From Legionella quinlivanii (GTDB taxonomy: Bacteria > Pseudomonadota > Gammaproteobacteria > Legionellales > Legionellaceae), in NCBI RefSeq assembly GCF_900461555.1, contig NZ_UGOX01000001.1, forward strand, positions 173,501 through 237,500: a DNA stretch of 64,000 bases. The letters are read 5' to 3'. Each line of letters opens with the position of its first letter. Position 1 is the first letter of the stretch. Shown here piece after piece: positions 1 through 8,071 of this stretch. The notes under the pieces were generated by a model. That model was given only the letters and a program-made list of their open reading frames with translations, did not search any database and was not told the origin of the DNA. Position numbers and translations under genes: made by a program.

Positions 1-187
1 CATGCAAAAGCATGCTGAGCCGGGTACCATTGCTATCTCAAAGACCTCAATAAAACCATCCGAGGACACCAGCGGTTTTGTGAGCAATGGGAAAACAGTC
101 GATGATTATGAAGTGTATCAATGGAGTGCGAAAAGGGGGCAATCGACAAGCGCCTTCGCTGCAAATGGAGCTGACATCCCTCCATAA
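1..187 (+). CDS. C-terminal fragment, possibly a class III adenylate/guanylate cyclase
   Basis: The open frame runs in from the left edge and stops at 185-187, so only about 61 C-terminal residues are visible. The stretch HAEPGTIAIS resembles the segment near the end of class III nucleotide cyclase domains, where a 'gEI/pGTI.vS' strand precedes the last helix. The remaining tail (YEVYQWSAKRG, then a low-complexity Ala/Ser end) carries no catalytic residues. The cyclase call is an inference from one short motif; it could be another signalling protein. The internal ATG at 2 is not evidence of a start. Confidence 0.4.
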   Translation, partial: MQKHAEPGTIAISKTSIKPSEDTSGFVSNGKTVDDYEVYQWSAKRGQSTSAFAANGADIPP

Positions 188-217
188 AGTAATAGTTGGA
201 CTAACAGGTAGGCAAAT

Positions 218-985
218 ATGTCGCTAAAGATGACTTTTCTGGGAACAGGCTCTGCATTTACAGTGGGAAGTAATAATTTTCAATCCAATGTATTGCTTCA
301 ATTAAATGGGGAAAGTCTTCTAATTGACGCGGGTTCTGATGTCAGGTTTGCCCTGTATGATTTAAAAATCGATTACCATAATATTCGCAGCGTTTATATC
401 AGTCATTTGCATAGTGATCATATTGGTGGACTGGAGTGGTTCGCTTTAAGTACTTTTTTTGATCCGCAATATCAGGGCAAGCCCAATCTGTTTGTTTCTG
501 ATAGCGTCGTGGGTGATTTATGGTCAAAGTCTTTGGCAGGGGGCTTAAGTACTCTACCCAATCAGCGAGCCAGTTTACAGACCTATTTCAATGTTCACTC
601 GATCAACAAATATGGAACATTTGTCTGGGAAGGGATCACATTCAAGTTAATACAAATGATCCATGTATTTAATGATTATTCTTTAATGCCTTGTTTTGGT
701 TTAATGTTTGAATACAATTCAACTAAAATTTTCTTTACTGCCGATACCCAGTATGTGCCTGATCAGATGATGCTTTTCTATAAAGAAGCGGATATTATTT
801 TTCATGATTGTGAAACACAGAGTTTTCCTAGCGGCGTGCATGCTCATTATAAGGAGCTGGTCACTATTCCGCCGGAACTTAAGCAGAAAATCTGGTTATA
901 TCATTACAATCCCGGCCAATTACCGGATGCCAAAAAAGATGGGTTTTTGGGATTCGTGGCCAGAGGCCAATCGTTTATTTTTTGA
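218..985 (+). CDS. MBL-fold metallo-hydrolase (RNase Z-like)
   Basis: A 255-aa metallo-beta-lactamase-fold hydrolase, cytosolic (no signal peptide). The signature HLHSDHIGG at residues 63-71 supplies the zinc ligands, and an early GTGSAF (residues 10-15) and LLIDAGS (35-40) are typical of the RNase Z/phosphodiesterase branch. A later TADT (around residue 172) would give the bridging Asp, and FHDCE (around 192) follows. The start at 218 has an aggtagg-type ribosome site just upstream. It follows the cyclase-like fragment by 30 bp on the same strand, so they may be cotranscribed; a cyclic-nucleotide phosphodiesterase role would fit that neighbour but is inference. The substrate is unknown. Confidence 0.8.
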   Translation: MSLKMTFLGTGSAFTVGSNNFQSNVLLQLNGESLLIDAGSDVRFALYDLKIDYHNIRSVYISHLHSDHIGGLEWFALSTFFDPQYQGKPNLFVSDSVVGDLWSKSLAGGLSTLPNQRASLQTYFNVHSINKYGTFVWEGITFKLIQMIHVFNDYSLMPCFGLMFEYNSTKIFFTADTQYVPDQMMLFYKEADIIFHDCETQSFPSGVHAHYKELVTIPPELKQKIWLYHYNPGQLPDAKKDGFLGFVARGQSFIF

Positions 986-1072
986 AGTGAATTAATTTAT
1001 TCCGGATTGCTAATAATTTCTTAAGTTTTTTTTTCTATAATAAGGGTAGTGTTTCAAAGGTTTGTCCTTATT

Positions 1073-3271
1073 ATGCCTCCTATATTGCCCGTTTTTGATG
1101 GTTATGACAAAGAGCAGTCGAGCTTTTCATATCTATTGCAAAACTGGCGTTTTCTCAGTGGAAAAAGCGGCGGTGCCAATGACGGCGGTAAACATGGCGG
1201 CTTATACCAGGTTAAATCAGAAGAGCAGCAAGACGTCTTAGTGTATTTAAAAAAAGACCCACAGGAAGACAAGAATATCTGTGAAGTATTTGCCAGCCAG
1301 CTAATGCGCTTCATTGCAGAGGAAACCGGCGAAAATCCAGACATTATTGCCAATGTGGATTATGTTCCGACCCGGAATGAGGGCGTGTACATCGCATCAA
1401 ACGTATTCACCGGATACCGTGATTTATTTTTAGATGCTCATCTTGCCTATAATTTGCCTACAGATAAGCCGCTAAGAGCCCAGGTGCCTAATTGGGAGGT
1501 CTTACCCAATCAGCGTCCTTCCTATTTTCAGCACGATGAAGCCATCGATGTCATGATTCAGTCGGGCCGTTATCGTGATTTAACGGTAGGCCTTGCTTTA
1601 AGAGCTATTCCAGACGATCCTGATTTGCATTACGAAAATATCGGCGCTGTTCCCATAAAACGTTCAGGTTCGGAAAATTATCTCCCTATTATTACGAATG
1701 GCCGCTATGAAGGGTTCGTACTCTGGACAAAAGTTCCCGATAACTCCAAAAGCTATGAACCAGTCAAAATTGGCTCTCAGACTTATTATAAGCAACAGGT
1801 CCATCAATATAATGCTGAGGCCGAGGAGCTACAGCCAGTTGACGGCATACCTAATCTTGAAACGGTTTCAGATAAAGTCCTTGAATACTGTGTCGAAACG
1901 AATGGCAAACCTTTTATTATTCCAGCAAGAAATAATACACGCGCCGCACATATTGACTTTGGCGGGTCTCTGGGTGATTTTCGTTTGCTTAATCGGCATT
2001 TGGATGGAAAAATCCATGTTAATAAGCTTCTGGATCTTATCCGTTATCGTCCCTCACGTTATGGGCCGCCCGCTTATCATAAAAAACTGCCAGTCGCTCT
2101 GACGGAAGGCAATGAATTTTTTCATGTTTTAGCTCGATTCTCCACGATCCATAAAAACAGATTGAGTGATAAAATTACAGCCGAAATTGACCGGGCGATA
2201 GATATCTATAAAGATAAGCCTGAGATTTTGATTTCATTTGCCAAACGGGTTGGGGCTCCTGTACCAAGAGATGCCAGGACCAATCTGCCCGCATTAGGCG
2301 ATTCAATAAAAACGTTTGTTTTAGAGGATATGATTTCAAAGCAGGAGCATGCAAAGACTCTGTTTTTAAATCACTTCTGCCGTTTACAACGCTCCGAGCA
2401 GGTTAATTTGCTCAATATTCTGCAACCAGATGTCAGTCGTCTGCCATTAAAGCGTGATCAGATCTTATATGCCTTCTACCAAAATATATGGCAGGAAAAT
2501 GAAGAGTTGTTTATCGCCCTGCAACAGATTGATGAACTGATGCTGCCCAGTGAAATCTGGACGCAGAAGAATACGCAGACCCAGGAGCAGCTACTGGTCA
2601 TTGGCACCCGATTGGATGAATTTAAATCTGTTCTTCATAGTCGGTTATGTAATGCTTATTTTAAAGATAATCTCAAAGGTGAGTCAAAACGCATTGGTGA
2701 AATCGTTGCAGAGACCGCAAAGTTAATGTCGGCTTTCAGGGTACAGTATGACCGAGTCAACGATTCTCGTCTGGCCCCCGAAGTGCGCCTCGCAGCTATT
2801 GACGAATTCATTGACTCAGTGAAGAAGTTTGAGAAGGAAACCATCAAACCCAGCGGTAAACAGCAATTTGCCATCGCAGCCAGTGTATTAGTGGGGGCTT
2901 TATTGGGAGCTCTTATCGGTGCGGCTGTCGGTTTGGTGACCGGGGCGCTGGTCGGTACTCTGGTAGGGAATGTGGCTGGAGGACTCGCTGGAGCGAGTGT
3001 TGGCGGTGTGGTCGGTGCCGTCAAAGGCGCAGGCTTGGGGACGGCTATTGCCATGGGAGTAGCCGCATTGTTTTTTGGCAGTGCTGCCGCCTTTGGCGGA
3101 GGGGTTGCAGGACGTTCGCTTTTCTTTAGTAAAACACAGCAAGCTGCTGTCGATCTATCACAAACCACGCAAAACCTCTTATTTCAGCAAAAGAAAGCAA
3201 TTCTTGAAAATCTGAAAGCAGGGGAACTCTCAGATGACCCTATGATTACGCCTGCGCCTGGAGGCACTTGA
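1073..3271 (+). CDS. Orphan 732-aa protein with C-terminal glycine-zipper membrane region; effector candidate
   Basis: I do not recognise a named family. The frame is open from a GTG at 1049, but the ATG at 1073 (MPPILPVFDGYDK) is the likelier start. Residues 1 to about 590 are soluble, with mixed alpha/beta composition; AHIDFGGSLGDFRLLN around residue 290 looks like a conserved-core motif. From about residue 600 to 690 there is a very Gly/Ala-rich hydrophobic run with repeated GxxxG spacing (glycine zipper), likely to insert in a membrane, followed by a short polar tail ending in DDPMITPAPGGT. A large orphan with a terminal Gly-zipper is typical of Legionella secreted proteins, but no translocation signal can be proven by eye. 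It is monocistronic, between a metallo-hydrolase and a redox fusion. Confidence 0.75.
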   Translation: MPPILPVFDGYDKEQSSFSYLLQNWRFLSGKSGGANDGGKHGGLYQVKSEEQQDVLVYLKKDPQEDKNICEVFASQLMRFIAEETGENPDIIANVDYVPTRNEGVYIASNVFTGYRDLFLDAHLAYNLPTDKPLRAQVPNWEVLPNQRPSYFQHDEAIDVMIQSGRYRDLTVGLALRAIPDDPDLHYENIGAVPIKRSGSENYLPIITNGRYEGFVLWTKVPDNSKSYEPVKIGSQTYYKQQVHQYNAEAEELQPVDGIPNLETVSDKVLEYCVETNGKPFIIPARNNTRAAHIDFGGSLGDFRLLNRHLDGKIHVNKLLDLIRYRPSRYGPPAYHKKLPVALTEGNEFFHVLARFSTIHKNRLSDKITAEIDRAIDIYKDKPEILISFAKRVGAPVPRDARTNLPALGDSIKTFVLEDMISKQEHAKTLFLNHFCRLQRSEQVNLLNILQPDVSRLPLKRDQILYAFYQNIWQENEELFIALQQIDELMLPSEIWTQKNTQTQEQLLVIGTRLDEFKSVLHSRLCNAYFKDNLKGESKRIGEIVAETAKLMSAFRVQYDRVNDSRLAPEVRLAAIDEFIDSVKKFEKETIKPSGKQQFAIAASVLVGALLGALIGAAVGLVTGALVGTLVGNVAGGLAGASVGGVVGAVKGAGLGTAIAMGVAALFFGSAAAFGGGVAGRSLFFSKTQQAAVDLSQTTQNLLFQQKKAILENLKAGELSDDPMITPAPGGT

Positions 3272-3371
3272 TTCCGCGGTAAAAACCCCCCTTCTGCATC
3301 TGACTTGACTCCGTACTGTGATTGCGTACTCTATATTACTAATTACAGAGCATAATCAAACAAGGGCAGGA

Positions 3372-4115
3372 ATGAATAATAGTCCAATTAAAAAAGCGGT
3401 TTTGTATCGCATGGTCATGGAACAGCATGTCTGCCCGTATGGCCTTAAAGCGAAAGATCTATTAAAGCGTCAAGGCTATGAAGTAGAAGACAATTATTTA
3501 ACAACGCGTGAGCAGGTCGATGCATTTAAGCTCAAACATAATGTAAGTACCACGCCCCAAACGTTCATTAATGGTAAGCGAATAGGTGGTTATGACGATT
3601 TACGGGTATATTTTGGAAAGAAAATAAGAGATCCAAAGGAAAAAAGCTATCGCCCTGTTATTGCACTTTTCGCCGTGACGGCACTCATGGCAATGGCAAT
3701 GAGTTACGCTAGCTTTACTAATCCGTTTACGCCACATGCCTTAGGCTGGTTTATCGCTTTTAGCATGTCAGTCCTTGCTTTGTTAAAACTACAGAATATC
3801 GAAAGCTTCTCCACCATGTTTTTAAACTATGATCTGCTAGCCAAGCGCTGGGTTCCTTACAGCTATATTTACCCATTTGCAGAGGGCCTGGCAGGGATAT
3901 TAATGATTGCGGGCGCCTTAAACTGGCTTTCTGTTCCAATTGCATTATTTATTGGAACTGTAGGGGCTGTTTCAGTATTTAAAGCGGTATATATCGACAA
4001 GCGAGAACTTAAGTGTGCCTGTGTGGGAGGCGACAGTAAGGTCCCTTTGGGGTTTATTTCGCTCACTGAAAATTTAATGATGATTGGAATGGCTTTATTT
4101 ATGTTAATTATGTAA
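3372..4115 (+). CDS. Glutaredoxin-MauE/DoxX-like membrane fusion protein
   Basis: A 247-aa fusion. Residues 7-80 are a glutaredoxin-like domain with a one-cysteine active site CPYG (Cys21) and the glutathione-site pattern TTPQTFINGKRIGG. From about residue 90 there are four hydrophobic segments resembling MauE/DoxX redox-associated membrane proteins, with a cysteine pair KCACVGG near the C terminus that could exchange electrons with the glutaredoxin head. The ATG at 3372 is preferred over an upstream in-frame start at 3318 because gggcagga precedes it and the glutaredoxin fold begins there. A role in membrane-associated thiol transfer is inference; the partner protein is not visible nearby. 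Confidence 0.78.
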   Translation: MNNSPIKKAVLYRMVMEQHVCPYGLKAKDLLKRQGYEVEDNYLTTREQVDAFKLKHNVSTTPQTFINGKRIGGYDDLRVYFGKKIRDPKEKSYRPVIALFAVTALMAMAMSYASFTNPFTPHALGWFIAFSMSVLALLKLQNIESFSTMFLNYDLLAKRWVPYSYIYPFAEGLAGILMIAGALNWLSVPIALFIGTVGAVSVFKAVYIDKRELKCACVGGDSKVPLGFISLTENLMMIGMALFMLIM

Positions 4116-4126
4116 TTCACCAATAA

Positions 4127-4320
4127 GAAAATCCCCTCCCAAGTTGGGAGAGGGCAAGGTCATTGCCATTAAGTTAAGGAATTGTTTGTTATTCATGCGC
4201 CAGCGTGGGCGTGCCTAAACGTAAGAGAAAATCCCCTCTCCCAAGTTTGGGAGAGGGCTAGGGTGAGGGTTGATTTTAAACCCCTCTCTCTAACTCTCTC
4301 CCCTGAGGGGAGAGAGGATT
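4127..4320. repeat. REP-like palindromic repeats, family A
   Basis: This gap holds two or three copies of a palindrome of the type cccctcccaagttgggaggg: one at about 4129-4155, a second at about 4231-4256 followed by agggtgagggttga, and a third with arms ctctctcccctgaggggaga at about 4284-4316. The same family recurs at 5620-5736 and 13916-14022. The position between convergent genes suggests transcripts ending in hairpins, so the repeats may double as terminators. Confidence 0.8.
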
Positions 4321-4335
4321 TATAGGAAAAATCCC

Positions 4336-5547
4336 TTAATGAGTAATCTCCTTCTGGCCCTTATTTTGCAAAGACTCTCCCAGACAAAGCGCCATAAACG
4401 CAATAAAAAAGTATCCCGACCCTGAGTAAAAAAGCAGAGAGTCAGAGACATTGCCTACCGCAAAGACAAGCAATAGTGCTAAAGCCGTGAAGCGATATTC
4501 TTTTAAACGATTGGCGGCACTAAGCAGTCCCAGATAAAAGGCAGCAAACAGTAGAATACCTGTCAAGCCGAATTCAACGGCGATCAGCCAGTATTGGCTG
4601 TGGGGTTCCAGTAACCGCCGATCCCAGGAGGGCACTGGTTTATGCATTTTGAATTGATAGGTAAAGCTTGCAGTTCCATTACCAAACAAGGGATGTTGTT
4701 TGAATAACTGTTTAGCGAAGTTATGAAACTGTAAGCGATAACCTACCGACGTATCTTTATAAGCGTGGTAATAATCAAGCTCCGCTTTCACCTGGTGAAT
4801 CCCGAAATTCATTGCCGGGCTTAATTTATAACATACAGCAAATAATGCCAGAATCAGAGTAATCGCTATCAGGGCTTGTTTTCTGCTAAAAAGCTGGCAG
4901 GCAAGGGTCATCATCAAAAGAAAATAAATGACATAGCCTGTGCGGCCTGTGCTTATAAAAAGTACCTGGTAAGTGCAGAGCAGATAAATCAGGGCATACG
5001 CATAGCGGCCTGTGGTCTTGCGCTGAAAAAAGTAATAAGCGGATAGATAGGCCGCAAAAGACATCATAATGCCGGTCATAATATGGTTACGGAAAACCGC
5101 ATCGGCATTAACCTTGCCGCCCGGAATGACATTTTTGGATTGTAAAATGGATAAAATGCAGGTTAAAAGCATTCCTGCCAGAAAGGCATGTACTGCTTTT
5201 CGGCGGGTGTCCGCTTCCACAAATCCCAAGGTTAACAAAGGCAAGTAGACAAATTTACTATATTTTTCAATGACCAGCAATTTTTCTCCCCAGCTTGCAG
5301 GGCTCCAGAAACTGGCCGCCAGTGCCAAAGAAAACAGGGATAACGCAAGCAAACTCCAGGGTTTACGAAATATAGCCGCCAGATTATCACGATAATGAGG
5401 AGTAAAAATAATTGAAAGAACAGCCAGCCCCAGGAAGATACTTTTTGCTGTTGAACTTAAGGGTTCAACAAAGAATAAGCCGATCAAAAAGAGGGGGGGC
5501 AGATTATAGGTCGACAGTCTCTGCCAGGTAGCTTGCAAGGTTTGCAT
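4336..5547 (-). CDS. O-antigen ligase family membrane protein (WaaL/Wzy-like)
   Basis: A 403-aa polytopic inner-membrane protein with about ten hydrophobic segments. The long periplasmic loop around residues 260-330 contains the family motif LLEPHSQYWLIAVEFGLTG, matching the conserved His-containing region of the O-antigen ligase family (WaaL, Wzy). It would join undecaprenyl-linked O-chain to lipid A-core, or polymerise glycans, at the periplasmic face. No other LPS-glycan genes adjoin it, so ligase versus polymerase cannot be settled. The ATG at 5547 starts a hydrophilic cytoplasmic N terminus, as in the family. The gene is flanked on both sides by family A palindromes. Confidence 0.82.
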   Translation of the reverse strand: MQTLQATWQRLSTYNLPPLFLIGLFFVEPLSSTAKSIFLGLAVLSIIFTPHYRDNLAAIFRKPWSLLALSLFSLALAASFWSPASWGEKLLVIEKYSKFVYLPLLTLGFVEADTRRKAVHAFLAGMLLTCILSILQSKNVIPGGKVNADAVFRNHIMTGIMMSFAAYLSAYYFFQRKTTGRYAYALIYLLCTYQVLFISTGRTGYVIYFLLMMTLACQLFSRKQALIAITLILALFAVCYKLSPAMNFGIHQVKAELDYYHAYKDTSVGYRLQFHNFAKQLFKQHPLFGNGTASFTYQFKMHKPVPSWDRRLLEPHSQYWLIAVEFGLTGILLFAAFYLGLLSAANRLKEYRFTALALLLVFAVGNVSDSLLFYSGSGYFFIAFMALCLGESLQNKGQKEITH

Positions 5548-5619
5548 GGATAATCATTTCTATTGGAAAAGACCGTATTGTACTCATTTTAAACCGGGAA
5601 ATCGATAGAGACTCTAATT

Positions 5620-5736
5620 TACAATCCCTCTCTCTAACTCTCTCCCTGAGGGAGAGAGGATGGAGTGAGGATTTTCTTCGCATAGCGCAACTAACAAAAT
5701 TACCTCTCCCAGCTGGGAGAGGCCAGGGTGAGGCTT
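5620..5736. repeat. REP-like palindromic repeats, family A
   Basis: Two hairpins: ctctctccctgagggagaga around 5635-5660, and ctctcccagctgggagag around 5703-5721, followed by the family tail ccagggtgagg. They are the same family as 4127-4320 and 13916-14022, and lie between two genes on the minus strand. Confidence 0.75.
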
Positions 5737-5745
5737 AAAGGCTTT

Positions 5746-6312
5746 CTAAAGTGATTGCTGAATTGCCTGCGCTTGTTGTAAGTGCTGGCTTACGTGAGCG
5801 CGTGTTCTTTCCAAATGAGCGCGCAGCATCGGATTAACAGCCTGTTGCATTAATTTATTATCAATCAGCTTTAAAGCTTCGGCGTGCCCCTTCACCATTG
5901 CTGCTATATAGGCTTTGTCGAAAGCAGGACCATTCAGGCGTTTTAGCTTGGCAAGCTCCATTCTTCCCTTGTATTTTAAAGTCTGAGCGACAGGGCCGTT
6001 GATTGGAGTAATTCCTGTGCGTTGTGCAACTGTTTCAGTGGTTGACAGGTTAGCACCATGTTCTCTCACCATCATTTGTCCGAAATTCCTGACCGAAGGA
6101 TTGACTGCTTTTGTTTCTGCGAGCTGTCCTGCAGCAATTTCATTTTGATTTAATGCAATAAGTCCGGCAATTATTTTTCCATCGGTTGTTTTTTGTGCGG
6201 CTGTCATTGGAACAGGCGTGCTGTTTTCCAGATAATCTGTTGAATTCATACTGCAGGCTGAACTAAAAATAATTGCACTGCTGAGTAACGAAAATTTAAT
6301 AAAGTTTTGCAT
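5746..6312 (-). CDS. DUF4142 family lipoprotein
   Basis: A 188-aa protein with an N-terminal signal (MQNFIKFSLLSSAIIFSSAC) ending in a lipobox-like SSAC, so Cys20 is the likely lipidated residue. The mature part matches the DUF4142 (ferritin-like helical bundle) pattern: IIAGLIALNQNEIAAGQLA, then VRNFGQMMVREH with His, and a later KAYIAAMVKGHAEAL. DUF4142 proteins are exported four-helix bundles of uncertain function. The ATG at 6312 precedes a clean signal peptide, which supports the start. Confidence 0.85.
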   Translation of the reverse strand: MQNFIKFSLLSSAIIFSSACSMNSTDYLENSTPVPMTAAQKTTDGKIIAGLIALNQNEIAAGQLAETKAVNPSVRNFGQMMVREHGANLSTTETVAQRTGITPINGPVAQTLKYKGRMELAKLKRLNGPAFDKAYIAAMVKGHAEALKLIDNKLMQQAVNPMLRAHLERTRAHVSQHLQQAQAIQQSL

Positions 6313-6408
6313 GATTTGTCCTTGATGATTAATGCAAATAGTAAAGCTACCTGATTCTCTGACAAAAGAATACTAGGGCAATGCACTATTGCCCTAATAA
6401 GAGACCAG

Positions 6409-7917
6409 CTAAGGAGTTTCCAACAGATTTAAATTCTGAGGGCCCGCCCCCTGGTCAGCAGCTGATTGTGGCTTGCTTAGGCCAGGATGAATGAACTGAT
6501 TCAGCTTTCCTGCCAAAAGCCACATAATCGCCCCAATGACCAGAGTCACCACGCCAATTCCAGCAAACACATTGGTGTAGATGTCCAGGGAGGCTATTCC
6601 GGGTTTGACATGTTCTGGCAAGGCGGTCAGCGAGGCGACCGATGCGCCGATAAAGCCCGCTACCGAAGAAGTAAGAAACCACATCCCCATCACGAAGCCG
6701 GCGATTCCGGCAGGCACAAGTTCGGCAACCATTGCCACGCCCAAGGCAGAAACCAGTAGTTCGCCAGTGCTCTGGAAGAAATAACTGATAATCAGCCACC
6801 AGGATGAGACAATGCCATTGCCATCATGCGCGAAGCGGGCAAAATACAAGAGCCCGAAACTGACTCCACAGCAGAGCATGCCCAGGGCAAATTTGTAAGG
6901 TATGGAAAACGATATGCCCTGATGATGCAATTTGCCATAGCACATTGCCAGCACCGGGCTCATTATAATAATCCAGATGGGATTCAATGCCTGAAAGCTC
7001 TGAGGGTCGATACTTAGTCCTAAGAGGCTGGGAACGACATTATTCACGGCAAACAAGTTTAAAGAGGTGGGCATTTGCTGATAAAGGGTAAAAAAGACAA
7101 TAGCTTCCAGCATAAGAATAAACGCCACCAGCATGCGCATAAATCCGGCTTTTTGCTCGCGGCGCATATAAATAAAATAGATTCCCACGACCAGGGCAGT
7201 TACGAGCCACACCAAGTCTTGGGCAATATTGACATGCTGCAAAAGATAGGCGGAAGCTAACGTGGCAGCGACAATGCTAGCCCCTATAGTAAGCCACTGC
7301 CAGAGCGGAATATGTTTAAGCTCCGCTGGTGTATTGATGTGCGCCACATGTTTTCTTTGAAAAAAATAATTAGCCAACCCCAATACCAGGCCTATGAAGC
7401 TTGCGAAGTAGGCATAGGAATAACCGTAACGATGGGCAAATACAGGTCCAATAAATAAGGCAACCGTTGAGCCTAAATTAATTGCCATGTAATAAAGTGT
7501 GAAGGCGCCATGAAGGCGCGGATCATTTTCCGTATAGCATTTCGCAAGCAGGCTGGAAGGGTTGGCCTTGAAAAGCCCATTCCCCACACAAACAAGCCCC
7601 AATGCCAGAAAAACAGTTTCGCTATCTGCAAGCGCTAATGACAAATAGCCCAGAGAAAGAATAATCAGGCCGAGAATAATAGTGCGCTTCGTGCCGAGCA
7701 CCTTATCACCCAGGAAGCCGCCAAAAGCGACCATTCCATAAACCAGTGCAGAAAACGCACCAAAAGTATAATAAGACTCGGTTTCGTTAAAACCTAAAAA
7801 GCGAATAAAATAAAGTGTTAAAATTCCCTGTACAGTGTAATAACCAAAACGCTCCCAAATCTCCAGCATGAAAATCATATGAAAAGCCCGGGGTTGCTTC
7901 CGAAACAGTTTCAGCAT
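6409..7917 (-). CDS. POT/PTR family proton-dependent oligopeptide transporter
   Basis: A 502-aa major-facilitator protein with 12-14 hydrophobic segments. It has the N-terminal POT features: EIWERFGYYTVQGILTLYF (the ExxERFxYY motif used in proton coupling) near residues 19-37, the loop GGFLGDKVLGTKRTI, and YYMAINLGSTVALFIGP, the second PTR signature. It would import di- and tripeptides with protons, relevant to an amino-acid-dependent organism such as Legionella. It appears monocistronic; the 154-bp gap upstream shows nothing beyond room for a promoter. Confidence 0.9.
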   Translation of the reverse strand: MLKLFRKQPRAFHMIFMLEIWERFGYYTVQGILTLYFIRFLGFNETESYYTFGAFSALVYGMVAFGGFLGDKVLGTKRTIILGLIILSLGYLSLALADSETVFLALGLVCVGNGLFKANPSSLLAKCYTENDPRLHGAFTLYYMAINLGSTVALFIGPVFAHRYGYSYAYFASFIGLVLGLANYFFQRKHVAHINTPAELKHIPLWQWLTIGASIVAATLASAYLLQHVNIAQDLVWLVTALVVGIYFIYMRREQKAGFMRMLVAFILMLEAIVFFTLYQQMPTSLNLFAVNNVVPSLLGLSIDPQSFQALNPIWIIIMSPVLAMCYGKLHHQGISFSIPYKFALGMLCCGVSFGLLYFARFAHDGNGIVSSWWLIISYFFQSTGELLVSALGVAMVAELVPAGIAGFVMGMWFLTSSVAGFIGASVASLTALPEHVKPGIASLDIYTNVFAGIGVVTLVIGAIMWLLAGKLNQFIHPGLSKPQSAADQGAGPQNLNLLETP

Positions 7918-8071
7918 GTTGATCAGTCCTTTGCCTAGATTAATTGTGTGAGTGGGTTCGGTATTTCATACCGCTGTTTGAACGCACATCTATCTAAGCT
8001 ATACGAGTTTACCTGAGTTTGCAATACGCCTCGCAAAGTCTGGAACCGGGCTGTTTATGCTGGACTGCCGT

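Noticed and set aside
2656..3168. 170-aa minus-strand frame inside the 732-aa orphan
   Set aside because: It is the complement of the Gly/Ala-rich region and therefore an Ala/Pro-rich shadow.
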